Shown here: positions 54,291-62,782 of the stretch, in pieces | Layout of the letters: every line of letters starts with the position of its first letter | Position numbering within the stretch: position 1 is the first letter of the stretch | Assembly (NCBI GenBank): GCA_947259115.1 | Contig: CAMYKS010000014.1 | Span: 1-64,000 of the forward strand | Direction of reading: 5' to 3' | Origin: an uncultured Desulfobulbaceae bacterium | Lineage (GTDB): Bacteria; Desulfobacterota; Desulfobulbia; Desulfobulbales; BM004 | DNA length: 64,000 nucleotides | Position numbers and translations under genes: made by a program | The notes under the pieces: generated by a model | What the model saw: the letters and a program-made list of their open reading frames with translations, nothing else | Told to the model about the DNA's origin: nothing | Databases searched by the model: none

Positions 54291-54926
54291 ATGACCCTCA
54301 GTCTTATTATAATTTTTTCATCTTCGTTCCTGATTGCCCTTTCAGGAGCGTTAATGCCCGGTCCATTGCTCACTGTGACGGTGAGTGAGAGCACCCAGCG
54401 CGGCGCAGTTACCGGGCCCCTGGTGATCCTCGGTCACGGTATCCTTGAACTGGGTATGGTGCTGGCTCTGTTCGCCGGCCTGGCGCCATTTTTAAAACGA
54501 GCAGAAGTGTTTGTGGTGATTGCCCTGGCCGGCGGAGTTATCCTGCTCTGGATGGCAATTTCCATGTTCAGGAGTCTTCCGTTCCTGCGCCTTGATCTGA
54601 CCGGCGAGGAACAGAAACCCAAGAACCTGATCATGACCGGCATCCTAATGAGCCTGGCAAATCCATACTGGACAATCTGGTGGGCAACCATCGGCCTCGG
54701 CTACATCATGCATTCTGTCAAGTTCGGCATAGCTGGGGTTATTGCATTCTTTGTCGGGCACATACTGGCAGACCTGGCATGGTATGCACTGATCTCATTC
54801 AGTGTGGCCAAGGGGCGGTCTTTTTTTACCGATACAATCTACCGGAGGCTAATAGGTGGGTGCGCCTGTTTCCTGGTTTTTTTTGCCGGCTATTTTTTTT
54901 ACAGCGGTATTGAGAAGCTTGTTTAA
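54291..54926 (+). CDS. LysE-family exporter
   Basis: A 211-residue inner-membrane protein with six hydrophobic segments. The family motif GALMPGPLLTVTVSES lies near residues 19-34, followed by GHGILE and LANPYWTIWW. The LysE/RhtB family exports amino acids or related small metabolites; the substrate is not predictable. The ATG at 54291 is preferred because the first helix begins directly after it; an upstream TTG at 54255 gives a hydrophilic extension. It stands alone with a terminator 8 bases after its stop. A 6-bp dyad (GTACAC/GTGTAC, 54200-54221) lies 70 bases upstream and might be a regulator site. Confidence 0.87.
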   Translation: MTLSLIIIFSSSFLIALSGALMPGPLLTVTVSESTQRGAVTGPLVILGHGILELGMVLALFAGLAPFLKRAEVFVVIALAGGVILLWMAISMFRSLPFLRLDLTGEEQKPKNLIMTGILMSLANPYWTIWWATIGLGYIMHSVKFGIAGVIAFFVGHILADLAWYALISFSVAKGRSFFTDTIYRRLIGGCACFLVFFAGYFFYSGIEKLV

Positions 54927-54933
54927 GTATTTT

Positions 54934-54960
54934 GGGGACAGATTTCGAATCTGTCCCCTT
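54934..54960 (+). terminator. Terminator after the LysE-type gene
   Basis: GGGGACAGATT at 54934-54944 pairs perfectly with AATCTGTCCCC at 54948-54958 (11 bp, 3-base loop), followed by TT and a T-rich stretch. The same GGGGACAGATT palindrome is a widespread dispersed repeat in proteobacteria, so it may be of mobile origin. Confidence 0.7.
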
Positions 54961-55118
54961 TGTCCTTTAATTAACTTTTATGGTAAATTCGAAAAACTGT
55001 ACCGGGCTCTGGCAACTCTATAAAATTACCCTTAAAAGTTTTTTTATATTGCTACTAGCAGGACCTCTTAACAGGTACTATAATAAGATCTGTTAGCATC
55101 TCTCTAAGGAGGACCAGT

Positions 55119-55388
55119 ATGAATGTGAAATTTTCTGAAGATATCGTTCCATTAAGTGATTTAAAGGTCAATCCGGGTAAGGTTGTTCGCCATGTCACCG
55201 AGGAGCGCCGTCCGGTCCTGCTCACCAGCCGGGGACGGGGAGTGGCCGTTGTTCAGAACCTGCAGGATTTTGAAGCGGCCGAAGAAGAACGTCTGTTCAT
55301 GCGGGCGGTTATAAAAGGTATGGTTGACCAGGAAGAAGGGCACGAGAAAACCCTGCAGCAGGTAAAAAAAGAGCTGGGATTGAAATAA
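55119..55388 (+). CDS. Phd/YefM-type antitoxin
   Basis: An 89-residue protein with the Phd/YefM N-terminal DNA-binding and dimer domain (VPLSDLKVNPGKVVRHV, RPVLLTSRGRGVAVVQNLQDFE) and a charged C-terminal tail that would wrap the toxin. AGGAGG lies before the ATG. It starts a two-gene operon with a 2-base gap. It should repress its own promoter; TATAAT-like sequence occurs about 40 bases upstream. Type II antitoxin by family and context. Confidence 0.9.
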   Translation: MNVKFSEDIVPLSDLKVNPGKVVRHVTEERRPVLLTSRGRGVAVVQNLQDFEAAEEERLFMRAVIKGMVDQEEGHEKTLQQVKKELGLK

Positions 55389-55390
55389 CT

Positions 55391-55690
55391 GTGATCCCTA
55401 AAGTTACCGTTACTTTTGCCGATTCTGCTGTTAGCGATCTGCAGGATATCCTCGCCTATTATGAAGAGCAATCCATTCCCGACACCGGCAAACGCTTGGT
55501 GGTCAGGATTATTGAAGATATAGAACTGTTAAAAGAGCAGCCGGACATGGGGCGAGTGCTGCCCGAGTTTGAGTTTGAATATCTTCGAGAATTGATCCAC
55601 CCGCCTTTCCGGATCGTATACCGGCGGGATAAAAAACGAATCAGGATTGTCCGGGTGTACCGTTTTGAAAGATTATTGAAAATGCCGTAG
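55391..55690 (+). CDS. RelE/ParE-family toxin
   Basis: A 99-residue toxin of the RelE/ParE superfamily: VTFADSAVSDLQDILAYYEEQS near the N-terminus, then ELLKEQPDMGRVLPE, LRELIHPPFRIVYRRD and IRIVRVYRFERLL. The Leu/Arg pattern and final Arg/Phe-rich strand are closer to ParE (gyrase-directed) than to ribosome-dependent RelE, but the target is not certain. It starts at a GTG 2 bases after the antitoxin stop, so the two are translationally coupled. Confidence 0.9.
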   Translation: MIPKVTVTFADSAVSDLQDILAYYEEQSIPDTGKRLVVRIIEDIELLKEQPDMGRVLPEFEFEYLRELIHPPFRIVYRRDKKRIRIVRVYRFERLLKMP

Positions 55691-56042
55691 ACATAAGGTG
55701 GATTACGCTCCGCTTTTATGCCCATTGGTAAATTCATCTACCCAAATTAAAATACTTAAATGTCACTGGCAACATTGAGTTGTAATGTCTGCTTCTATGA
55801 GGAGAAAGTGATACCTCCTGGAGAGAGATTTTGAATGCCGGTATGAAGGACGTTTTTTTTATGGACATTATGGTCATTACTGTTGGATTGGAGCTTTGTA
55901 AAAATGAGAAAAGGGGATGAGCACCACAAATAGATCCTAACCAAATTGTATGGTATTCGTTTTTCTGTCAGGTTAAGATTGGCTCTTGACATGTGGGCAA
56001 AAAGATATGAAACCCGAAAATAACCGGAAATGAGCTAAGTTT
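55691..56042. other. Intergenic region, no supported gene
   Basis: About 350 bases. It begins with GGTGGATTACGCTCCGC, similar to half of a common proteobacterial palindromic repeat. A minus-strand 65-codon frame (55795-55992) lacks a ribosome site. A TTGACA occurs at 55986-55991, upstream of the DUF1289 gene, without a clear -10. Confidence 0.35.
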
Positions 56043-56231
56043 ATGAATCAGAATAACGACTGTGTCGAGTCTCCCTGTATAGAAAACTGTAATTTAAATG
56101 CTGAAAAAATCTGCCTGGGTTGTTTTCGATCAATTGTGGAAATTACCCAATGGTCACAGATGGACGATAGAACGCGTTTGGATGCTTTGCACAAGGCAAA
56201 AAACCGCAAAAAAACACATGCTATAAAATAA
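56043..56231 (+). CDS. DUF1289 small Fe-S-like protein
   Basis: A 62-residue protein with the DUF1289 pattern SPCIENCNLNAEKICLGCFRSI: Cys12, Cys16, Cys24 and Cys27, followed by EITQW. The four Cys probably hold an Fe-S cluster or zinc. It is followed 55 bases later by arsD on the same strand, and may share its transcript. Function of the family is not established. Confidence 0.85.
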   Translation: MNQNNDCVESPCIENCNLNAEKICLGCFRSIVEITQWSQMDDRTRLDALHKAKNRKKTHAIK

Positions 56232-56286
56232 TCGAAGTAAGCACCAGTTTCTGTGAGTGATAAAATTAATGAAAGATCACAACACA

Positions 56287-56598
56287 ATGCCTAAAATTGA
56301 AATTTATGATCCCCCCATGTGCTGTCCTACAGGAGTTTGTGGTCCCAATGTAGATCCAAAACTCGTTCAGTTTGCTGCAGACCTGGATTGGTTGAAAGGC
56401 AAAGGTGTGGAGGTAGAGCGTTACAACCTTGCGCAGCAGCCTGATAAATTTGCCGACTGCATACCTGTAACCGATGCCATGGTTTTTGCAGGTGATCTCT
56501 GCCTGCCCCTGATCCTTGTAAATGGAGCGATAGTAAGTCGAAATATTTATCCCAAACGTAGTGAACTGGCCAGGCTGGCAGGCGTGGATCCTGAGTGA
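56287..56598 (+). CDS. arsD: Arsenical metallochaperone ArsD
   Basis: A 103-residue protein. Cys12, Cys13 and Cys18 in PPMCCPTGVCGP are at exactly the positions used by characterised ArsD to bind As(III) and pass it to ArsA. This numbering supports the ATG at 56287 over in-frame starts at 56257 and 56269. IPVTDAMVFAGDLCLPLILVNG holds the rest of the family core. The stop overlaps the arsA GTG by four bases, so the two are coupled. It may also act as a weak repressor of its own operon. Confidence 0.93.
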   Translation: MPKIEIYDPPMCCPTGVCGPNVDPKLVQFAADLDWLKGKGVEVERYNLAQQPDKFADCIPVTDAMVFAGDLCLPLILVNGAIVSRNIYPKRSELARLAGVDPE

Positions 56599-58334
56599 AT
56601 ATTAACGAAATGAATTTTTTAATAAAGCCGACCAGGTTTCTTTTCTTCACAGGGAAGGGCGGTGTAGGCAAAACATCACTTTCCTGTGCAGCAGCGGTTG
56701 CCCTGGCAGACCAGGGAAACAGGGTTTTTCTGGTTTGCACCGATCCCGCCTCAAACTTAAGCGATGTTCTGGGCGTACAGGTAGGGACATCTCCAGAAGA
56801 GCATCCGAAAGTTCCGGGCCTGCAGGCCATTAATATTGACCCTGAAGAGGCGGCCGGCAGGTACCGGGAAAAAATTATCGGGCCATACCGCGGCAAACTT
56901 CCGGAAATTGCCCTGGCTGCCATGGAAGAGCAGCTTTCAGGGGCCTGCACCATGGAGATCGCCGCTTTTGATGAATTTGCCGGATTGCTTGGAAGCAGGA
57001 ATGTGCTGCAGGCATTTGATTATGTTATTTTCGACACTGCGCCCACAGGGCATACTCTCCGTCTCCTGCAGTTGCCATCCGCCTGGGACGGCTTTATAGA
57101 AACTAATATCACGGGCACTTCCTGCCTTGGTCCCCTTGCCGGCCTGACCCAGCAGCACCAGATGTACAAGAATACAATTGCAACATTGACTGATCCTGAA
57201 ATGGCAACCGTGGTACTCGTCTGCAGGCCGGAAACGGCAAGCCTGGATGAAGCTGTCCGTACCAGTATCGAACTCTCTGCATTGGGCATGGACAATCAAA
57301 AACTTGTCATTAACGGAGTGTTCATTTCTTCCTCCAAAGACCGGTTGGCTCAAGCCTGGCATAAGCGCAGCCAAAATGCACTTGCTGTATTGCCTGACAT
57401 TTTATCCGGACTTGACCGTATAGAGACGCCGTTGCTGCCCTTCCTGCCATTAGGAGTCGAAAAGTTACGTCACCTTTGGCAGGCAATGCTTGGTGCAGCA
57501 ATTGATGTCCCAACTATTGAAGATGATGCTATAAAAATACTGCCCCCTGCAGCTGTCGCTCTATTTAAAAAGATTGAAAGGCAGGGCAGGGGCGTCATTA
57601 TGGCAATGGGTAAAGGAGGGGTTGGTAAAACAACCATTGCTACGGAACTGGCAAAATACCTGGCACAGGCAGAACATGCTGTTCTGCTGGCAACAACCGA
57701 TCCGGCAGCCCACCTCGATTTTTCCCTTGGCAGAACCATGGAAAATTTGACAGTTGCCAGGATAGACCCTAAAGAAGAGACAAGGAAATATACTGCTAAG
57801 GTTATGGCCGAAGCCGGCAAAAATCTGGATGAGCAGGGCAGAAAACTGCTGGCAGAAGATCTGCGTTCGCCCTGTACCGAAGAGATTGCAGTATTTCAGG
57901 CCTTTGCCCAATTGGTTGACCGGGGAGAGCATGGATTCATCGTGCTTGATACTGCCCCCACCGGACATACACTATTGCTCTTGGACGCAGCCCAGGCGTA
58001 TCATCGGGAAGTGGAGCGCACGACGCAGCAACTGCCGCATGCGGTGCAGAAACTCCTCCCCCGTATGCGCGACCCGGAGTATACAAAAGTATTGATAATA
58101 ACCCTGGCGGAAATGACACCTGTGCATGAAGCAAGGCAGCTTGAAAAAGACCTGGAACGGGCCTCCATTTCATCCTATGCCTGGATCATTAACCAGAGTC
58201 TCGCCCCTCTATCCATTACCGATTCCTTCCTGGCGGCAAAACGACAGGAGGAAATGCAATACATCAATCAGGTCGTGACGCAATATAGTAAGCATGTTTT
58301 TTTAGAAGCATGGTGTGATATACCAATAGATTAA
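56595..58334 (+). CDS. arsA: Arsenite-transporting ATPase ArsA
   Basis: A 579-residue two-halved ATPase. P-loops are GKGGVGKT at residues 20-27 and again at 339-346, with two DTAPTGHT signature motifs (148-155 and near 455). The three metal-binding Cys of E. coli ArsA are all present: Cys118 in SGACTMEIAAF, Cys177 in TGTSCLGP and Cys427 in RSPCTEEIAVF. It should energise an ArsB or Acr3 pump with As(III) delivered by ArsD. No ArsB or Acr3 gene is in this window; the ArsP-type permease is 55 kb away. GTG start, overlapping arsD by 4 bases. Confidence 0.95.
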   Translation: MNINEMNFLIKPTRFLFFTGKGGVGKTSLSCAAAVALADQGNRVFLVCTDPASNLSDVLGVQVGTSPEEHPKVPGLQAINIDPEEAAGRYREKIIGPYRGKLPEIALAAMEEQLSGACTMEIAAFDEFAGLLGSRNVLQAFDYVIFDTAPTGHTLRLLQLPSAWDGFIETNITGTSCLGPLAGLTQQHQMYKNTIATLTDPEMATVVLVCRPETASLDEAVRTSIELSALGMDNQKLVINGVFISSSKDRLAQAWHKRSQNALAVLPDILSGLDRIETPLLPFLPLGVEKLRHLWQAMLGAAIDVPTIEDDAIKILPPAAVALFKKIERQGRGVIMAMGKGGVGKTTIATELAKYLAQAEHAVLLATTDPAAHLDFSLGRTMENLTVARIDPKEETRKYTAKVMAEAGKNLDEQGRKLLAEDLRSPCTEEIAVFQAFAQLVDRGEHGFIVLDTAPTGHTLLLLDAAQAYHREVERTTQQLPHAVQKLLPRMRDPEYTKVLIITLAEMTPVHEARQLEKDLERASISSYAWIINQSLAPLSITDSFLAAKRQEEMQYINQVVTQYSKHVFLEAWCDIPID

Positions 58335-58382
58335 TCTCATACGGTCCATATGTGGCCGATAGCAAAATTAAAGGAAACTTGA

Positions 58383-59015
58383 ATGATTTTGGAACAAGTC
58401 GCGAAGTCTTTAGCCAACCTTGACAAGGAAGAAACTATTTCTCTTACAGTACAGGCCATACTGGAAGGTGTAACGTCCCGAGATATTGTTCTGCACGGAC
58501 TTTTACCCGGCTTGGGCGAGGTCGCAAAGCGCTATGAAAAAAAAGAGCACCTGTATCCTGATATGTATAAAGCATCCAGTATTTTTCACGAAGCACTTGC
58601 AAAGATAAAACATCAAATTGTTTCCATGGAAACAAAACCGGAAGTATGGGGGGTAATTGGGTTGGCCTACGGCGATATGCAGGATTTTGGCAAAAATATT
58701 GTCCACATGACCCTGGGAGCCAATGGCTTTGAGGTTAAGGATCTGGGGAAGTCGGTACCCAGCGATAAGTTTCTGCAGGCTGCCAAGGAAGGTGCCGACT
58801 TTATTGCAATTTCAATTATGACAGATGAAGGTGTGGAAGAAGCGAAAAAGGTTGTGCAGGGATTGAAAGAAGCGGGTGTGAGAGAGCAGGTGAAAATAAT
58901 TGTAGGAGGCGCCGGGGTTAATGCCCTAAAAGCAGCTCATATTATCGAGGCTGACGGCTATGCAGAAGACGCTGCAGAGGTGGTTGAGTTTGTGAAAATC
59001 TTTTTTCAGGCCTAG
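58383..59015 (+). CDS. Corrinoid-binding protein (MtbC/MtaC type) with His-to-Gln ligand change
   Basis: A 210-residue protein. A helical cap domain (about residues 1-85, with GLLPGLGEVAKRYEKKEHLYPDM) precedes the Rossmann B12 domain (88-208, with AISIMTDEGVEEAKKVV and IIVGGAGVN). The cobalt-binding motif D-x-H-x-x-G reads D98-M-Q100-D-F-G103: the lower-ligand His is Gln, while Asp and Gly are kept. Family members accept methyl groups from methylamines, methanol or methoxy compounds. With Gln the cofactor would be bound without His ligation, or the protein is no longer a methyl carrier. It lies 48 bases after arsA on the same strand; DUF1638 and a Cys-rich gene follow. Confidence 0.87.
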   Translation: MILEQVAKSLANLDKEETISLTVQAILEGVTSRDIVLHGLLPGLGEVAKRYEKKEHLYPDMYKASSIFHEALAKIKHQIVSMETKPEVWGVIGLAYGDMQDFGKNIVHMTLGANGFEVKDLGKSVPSDKFLQAAKEGADFIAISIMTDEGVEEAKKVVQGLKEAGVREQVKIIVGGAGVNALKAAHIIEADGYAEDAAEVVEFVKIFFQA

Positions 59016-59023
59016 AAAGATGT

Positions 59024-59055
59024 GGAAAAAATAATCATCTCCAGTGACGGTGATG
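59024..59055 (-). terminator. Possible terminator between convergent genes
   Basis: On the minus strand CATCACC (59055-59049) pairs with GGAGATG (59042-59036), one mismatch, followed by ATTATTTTTTCC. It would end the DUF1638 transcript and lies just past the stop of the corrinoid gene on the other strand. Confidence 0.35.
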
Positions 59056-59160
59056 GAGGCCATCCGGTCAACAACCCCTGGAGCAAAAGGCTTTTGTGGT
59101 TGGAAGGGCTCTGCGAAACAATCCAATTGGTCATCGTTTGCTCTTCCGGCCTGGTTGAAT

Positions 59161-59814
59161 TTAAGTTCCTTGCTCATTAGCTGACTGTGGTGCTGATTCT
59201 TTGACAATGGCCAGTGCCTGCCGGATAACCTGCTCCAGCAAGTTGTAGGACCCGCTGGTTTTCTCCAGCCGCAGGCCCAGATCGTTAGCGATTTGTTGGG
59301 CCTTGGGCTGCAGGGTTTCAGAACCGTCGTCAGTCTGCATGTCAATATACAGGGCGCGGCTGAAGCCCTCCAGCAGGCGGCGGGCAAATTGCAGCGGGTC
59401 AATTTCTTTACTGCCAGTGCGATTGAGTTGTAATTCATGGAATACAAAGTCGGTACCCATACGGGTCCAGCCTGGAGAGAGAAACCAGGTGCCCGGACAT
59501 CGCTGCAGTTCCTTTTCGTAGCGTTGTTGACCCAGCAGGACGCCGATACAGTCTTCAGCCTCTGGCCGCAAAATCGGGACCTTGAAATCATTGCCCAGCC
59601 GGTCCATGGCCTGGCAGCGGCCATAACCGAGAACAATTACATCTACTTTATCCTCAAGAAGTTCGATCTGCCGGATGACTTCAGCCAACAACCGGTCCGG
59701 TTCGATATGCAAACCCCAGGGCATGGATTCAAGATGGCTGATTTCCGAAATGTCAGCGGTCAAGGCCAATATTTCACTTTTCAGAGTTTCACAGTATATA
59801 ATGCCGATGCTCAT
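59161..59814 (-). CDS. DUF1638 family protein
   Basis: A 217-residue soluble protein with the family pattern GIIYCETLKSEI near the start, PWGLHIEPDRL, a central VIVLGYGRCQAMDRL, and later GTWFLSPGWTRMGTDFVF and PxARRLLEGFSRALYID. DUF1638 genes are regularly found beside corrinoid methyl-carrier and methyltransferase genes in anaerobes; the biochemical role is unknown. The conserved Cys (residues 8 and 69) may bind metal. It converges with the corrinoid gene. Confidence 0.85.
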   Translation of the reverse strand: MSIGIIYCETLKSEILALTADISEISHLESMPWGLHIEPDRLLAEVIRQIELLEDKVDVIVLGYGRCQAMDRLGNDFKVPILRPEAEDCIGVLLGQQRYEKELQRCPGTWFLSPGWTRMGTDFVFHELQLNRTGSKEIDPLQFARRLLEGFSRALYIDMQTDDGSETLQPKAQQIANDLGLRLEKTSGSYNLLEQVIRQALAIVKESAPQSANEQGT

Positions 59815-59891
59815 GATATGATAAGAATGCTATTTAGCAAGGTTTTGGGCCTGAGCCCTTAGAAAAATTCATACAAAAGGAAAAGTTTATT

Positions 59892-60092
59892 ATGGAAAAA
59901 AAAACGCTTCATTGTCCGGTTCGTGAAAAGATTAATGAGTATTGCTCCTGCCCGAAGGTCGATTGTGAAAGACATGGCCTTTGCTGCGAGTGCATTGTAA
60001 ATCACAAAAACAGGATCAATGATGCCTTTGAAAAAAGATTCCCTCACTGCTTGCGAGACCTTTTAAAGGAAGCGCTTGCTGCTGGAAAATAA
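59892..60092 (+). CDS. Small Cys-rich protein (DUF6485-like)
   Basis: A 66-residue protein with seven Cys and three His: HCPVREKINEYCSCPKVDCERHG and CCECIVNHK, then HCLRD. The pattern C-x(9)-C-x-C-x(4)-C-x(6)-CC-x-C predicts a zinc or Fe-S site. Small proteins of this pattern accompany corrinoid/DUF1638 clusters in anaerobes. A short AAAAGG-like ribosome site precedes the ATG. It is divergent from DUF1638 and convergent with the next gene. Confidence 0.8.
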   Translation: MEKKTLHCPVREKINEYCSCPKVDCERHGLCCECIVNHKNRINDAFEKRFPHCLRDLLKEALAAGK

Positions 60093-60106
60093 TTATTGCA
60101 AATACG

Positions 60107-60937
60107 TTACATTATGAGTCCTGAATTGCTTGCAGCTGTATCATCATTGCCGGCAATAAGTAAGGTTTCCTTAAGTATTTTAAACATCTCGACCAGGCGA
60201 AACGAAAATTCGCGATCCTGATAATGACCGGCGACAAATACCATATCTTCCATGAAAGCCTGGTCTTTTTCTGTGAATCCATATTGTTTCTGCCAGTCCG
60301 GCAACAGTGAATGAGAAAATCCGATGCCCTGATCCGTCAGGTAGGATAATGCAATGTAATCAACAAGTTTTCCACAAAGATGGCTGGCCCTCGTCCAATT
60401 GTGCGGCATGAATTTTTTGTATAGCTTTCTATCCTCTGCAGTTGGATTTATTGTATAAAAATAATAATAAACCTGTGGGAGTCCCCGATCCATTCCAGCA
60501 AGAATTTTTGTCGTCTCCAGCCTCTTCAAAGCGCGACTCAAATGATCCACCAACTCACGTATGAAGTAAAGCGCGCTGCCGGAAAGCGGCATCAATGGTA
60601 GAATATGGTTTTGAAAATTGAATTGGTATAAATTTGTGTCAGCCTCAACCATGGCATGGACAATTTCCAGTTCCAGCCATCCCTGCAAAGCGCCAACCGT
60701 GATGCCAAGTAAATCGTCGGAACAGATGGAGAGATGGACAGTGCCATTCCGTTCGGCAACACGGATAGATTGCCTGCTGCCGGCATCCTGCCGTCGGGGA
60801 GAAGCGGATTTTTTAATGAAGGTCCAATCCACCGGTGGAGGATTTTGAGAAGCAGCGTGTTGCAGGAATTCCTGAATGATAAGGTCTGCCTGGTGTTGAA
60901 TATCGTATGGTGCAGTCAGGGGGGAGTGGGTAATCAT
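60107..60937 (-). CDS. Hypothetical protein
   Basis: A 276-residue soluble protein that I do not recognise. The N-terminal half has a short beta/alpha section (VDWTFIKKSAS, IRVAERNGTVHLSICSDDLLG). The C-terminal half is helical and aromatic (VYYYFYTINP, MPHNWTRASHLCGKLVDYIALSYL, FVAGHYQDREFSFRLVEMFKIL), with no membrane segment or metal motif. Monocistronic between convergent and codirectional genes. No function offered. Confidence 0.75.
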   Translation of the reverse strand: MITHSPLTAPYDIQHQADLIIQEFLQHAASQNPPPVDWTFIKKSASPRRQDAGSRQSIRVAERNGTVHLSICSDDLLGITVGALQGWLELEIVHAMVEADTNLYQFNFQNHILPLMPLSGSALYFIRELVDHLSRALKRLETTKILAGMDRGLPQVYYYFYTINPTAEDRKLYKKFMPHNWTRASHLCGKLVDYIALSYLTDQGIGFSHSLLPDWQKQYGFTEKDQAFMEDMVFVAGHYQDREFSFRLVEMFKILKETLLIAGNDDTAASNSGLIM

Positions 60938-61061
60938 TTATCTGTCTTTTCAATCAGGCCAGGTTAATCCAAAGTGTTAAGTCAAGAATAATTAAAATAA
61001 TCAGATTTCCAGACAATTTCAAGCAGACTTGCATTCCAGACACAGGCTGTTCCTTGTTCAT

Positions 61062-62402
61062 TTAGGATGGAAAGCATTTGGCAAAGGATTGCATCAAACG
61101 CGGCGATCCCTTAATCTTTATGCGCCGCTGGGCCAGGGCAGCCACAAGATTTTTTTCACGGGCCAGGAAATTGAGCCAGGTTCTTGCATCTGCTTCGACT
61201 AGGATATCAGGGTCGCCGACAAGGTCATTCTGAACAATGAGCGAACTGTCCCTGATTGTTATTGTGCTCTCGCATTCCTCGTCTCCAGTGAAACGGAAGT
61301 GATATACCGTATCCATGCTTTTTGCTATGCCCCGTTGGAAGACAACCGGCAAGCTTGCAAGGAAGTTTTTAATTGTATCCGGCCTTAAGCCATTGGAGAC
61401 TTTTTGTGTTTTCTTGTTCGGAAATTTTCGGACTACGTGAGTTTCAGCGTCAGTTCCGGGCACAACGTAAATGATTTCCTCTTTTTGCTGCAATGGTTTG
61501 ACCACTTCAGTAATGTATTTTTTCCGGTCATCAAGGAATTCTCCGATTACATCATCGCCAGCAGGACAAACAGCCATACAATAGGAAGACTTGTTGCACA
61601 TGCCATAACTGAGAGACTGCCACATGGATACCGTTTCCTTGTCGCATACCTTGCGGCGATATGTCTTGATATTGTTACTTGTTACAATGTTTTCGACCCA
61701 GTTCTGAAAGCCGCCCATGCGGTCACGGTAATTATGAGTCATGCAGTTGGCAAAATTGAAATAACCGTCTGTTCCGATGGCGCCCACAGGACATACTGTT
61801 GCACAGAGTTTACAGTCGATGCAAGGGTTATAATCCAGAGGATTATCAATGGCGGATACATCACGGTCGAGCAGAACAGTACCAAGAACAATGAAGTTGC
61901 CGAGCCTGGGATGGATAACTATGCGGTTTAAGCCCATAACACCAAGGCCGGCTGCCTGGGCCACCGTTTTATGGGATACAAACCACATTTTTCCGGGCCA
62001 TTTCGACATATCCATTGGAAAGCCGCTGGCCGGGTATAACGCATTTATTCCATCTTTTTCCAGGGTCGCTGTAATCCTGCGGGCTACTTCGTTAACCCTG
62101 TGAAAAGTCAGTATATACTCAGTATCAGAAACCGCTCTGTCAATGCAGCGGACATTGTTACGGTTCAGGCGGCAGACGATGCTTAACAGGCTTTGGCATT
62201 TTGGGAAGGTGGATAAAATGTCCTGCCGCTGATCTGCCAGTGAGGGGTCATCTATAGAAACAAGTCCAGCATCGTCAGCACCGGACTCCACGGCCAGCTT
62301 TTTAAGCATATCGCTATCGAGGATCTGCTGAACAGCAGCTTTGGAAGATGAGTTTTTTTGCTCCAGGTAACGTTTCACAGTCGGGTGATCCGAGAGTCCC
62401 AT
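61062..62402 (-). CDS. QueG-like 4Fe-4S protein fused to an SCP2 sterol-carrier domain
   Basis: A 446-residue protein. The N-terminal 200 residues resemble the corrinoid-binding domain of epoxyqueuosine reductase/reductive dehalogenases (AVESGADDAGLVSI, VGLGVMGLN-like AGLGVMGLNRIVIHP). Two ferredoxin clusters follow: CIDCKLCATVCPVGAI and CNKSSYCMAVCPAG. Residues about 340-445 form an SCP2-type lipid-binding domain (VYHFRFTGDEECE, DILVEADARTWLNFL). AAGGAG six bases before the ATG at 62402 sets the start. Electron transfer to a corrinoid or lipophilic substrate is plausible; no TAT signal, so cytoplasmic. Gene neighbours on the same strand are ynfA upstream and an unknown downstream. Confidence 0.82.
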   Translation of the reverse strand: MGLSDHPTVKRYLEQKNSSSKAAVQQILDSDMLKKLAVESGADDAGLVSIDDPSLADQRQDILSTFPKCQSLLSIVCRLNRNNVRCIDRAVSDTEYILTFHRVNEVARRITATLEKDGINALYPASGFPMDMSKWPGKMWFVSHKTVAQAAGLGVMGLNRIVIHPRLGNFIVLGTVLLDRDVSAIDNPLDYNPCIDCKLCATVCPVGAIGTDGYFNFANCMTHNYRDRMGGFQNWVENIVTSNNIKTYRRKVCDKETVSMWQSLSYGMCNKSSYCMAVCPAGDDVIGEFLDDRKKYITEVVKPLQQKEEIIYVVPGTDAETHVVRKFPNKKTQKVSNGLRPDTIKNFLASLPVVFQRGIAKSMDTVYHFRFTGDEECESTITIRDSSLIVQNDLVGDPDILVEADARTWLNFLAREKNLVAALAQRRIKIKGSPRLMQSFAKCFPS

Positions 62403-62443
62403 ATCGTTCTCCTTTTCGCAGAATTTTCCGTATGACACTGAGA

Positions 62444-62782
62444 CTAGTTTCTCGGCCAGTACATTATGATTCCGACACCGATAAGCGCTACTATGCCCCC
62501 TACAATATCGAACCTATCTGGAACGATCTTGTCTACTTTCCACCCCCAAAGGATTGACAAGGCAACAAAAATGCCACCGTAAGCAGCATAAACACGCCCA
62601 AAATGGGCTGGCTGCAAAGTAGGAACCACTCCATAAATTACCAGGACTATCGCCCCGAAGAAAGCATAAACCATGGGCTTGCCTTCTCTTAACCACTGCC
62701 AAACGAGATAACCTCCACCAATCTCGCAAAGACCAGCCAAAAGAAAGTAGCCAATTGATTTCGTTATAGTAATTGCGTCCAT
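62444..62782 (-). CDS. ynfA: YnfA family (UPF0060) small membrane protein
   Basis: A 112-residue inner-membrane protein with four hydrophobic helices. Signature: [44 protein letters not shown], and WGW-x-VD. YnfA has been linked to small-multidrug-resistance-type efflux. It is 41 bases upstream of the 4Fe-4S gene on the same strand. Confidence 0.93.
   Translation of the reverse strand: MDAITITKSIGYFLLAGLCEIGGGYLVWQWLREGKPMVYAFFGAIVLVIYGVVPTLQPAHFGRVYAAYGGIFVALSILWGWKVDKIVPDRFDIVGGIVALIGVGIIMYWPRN

Noticed and set aside
58926..59636. 236-codon minus-strand frame overlapping DUF1638
   Set aside because: It is in a different frame of the same strand as the recognised DUF1638 protein and overlaps the corrinoid gene end.
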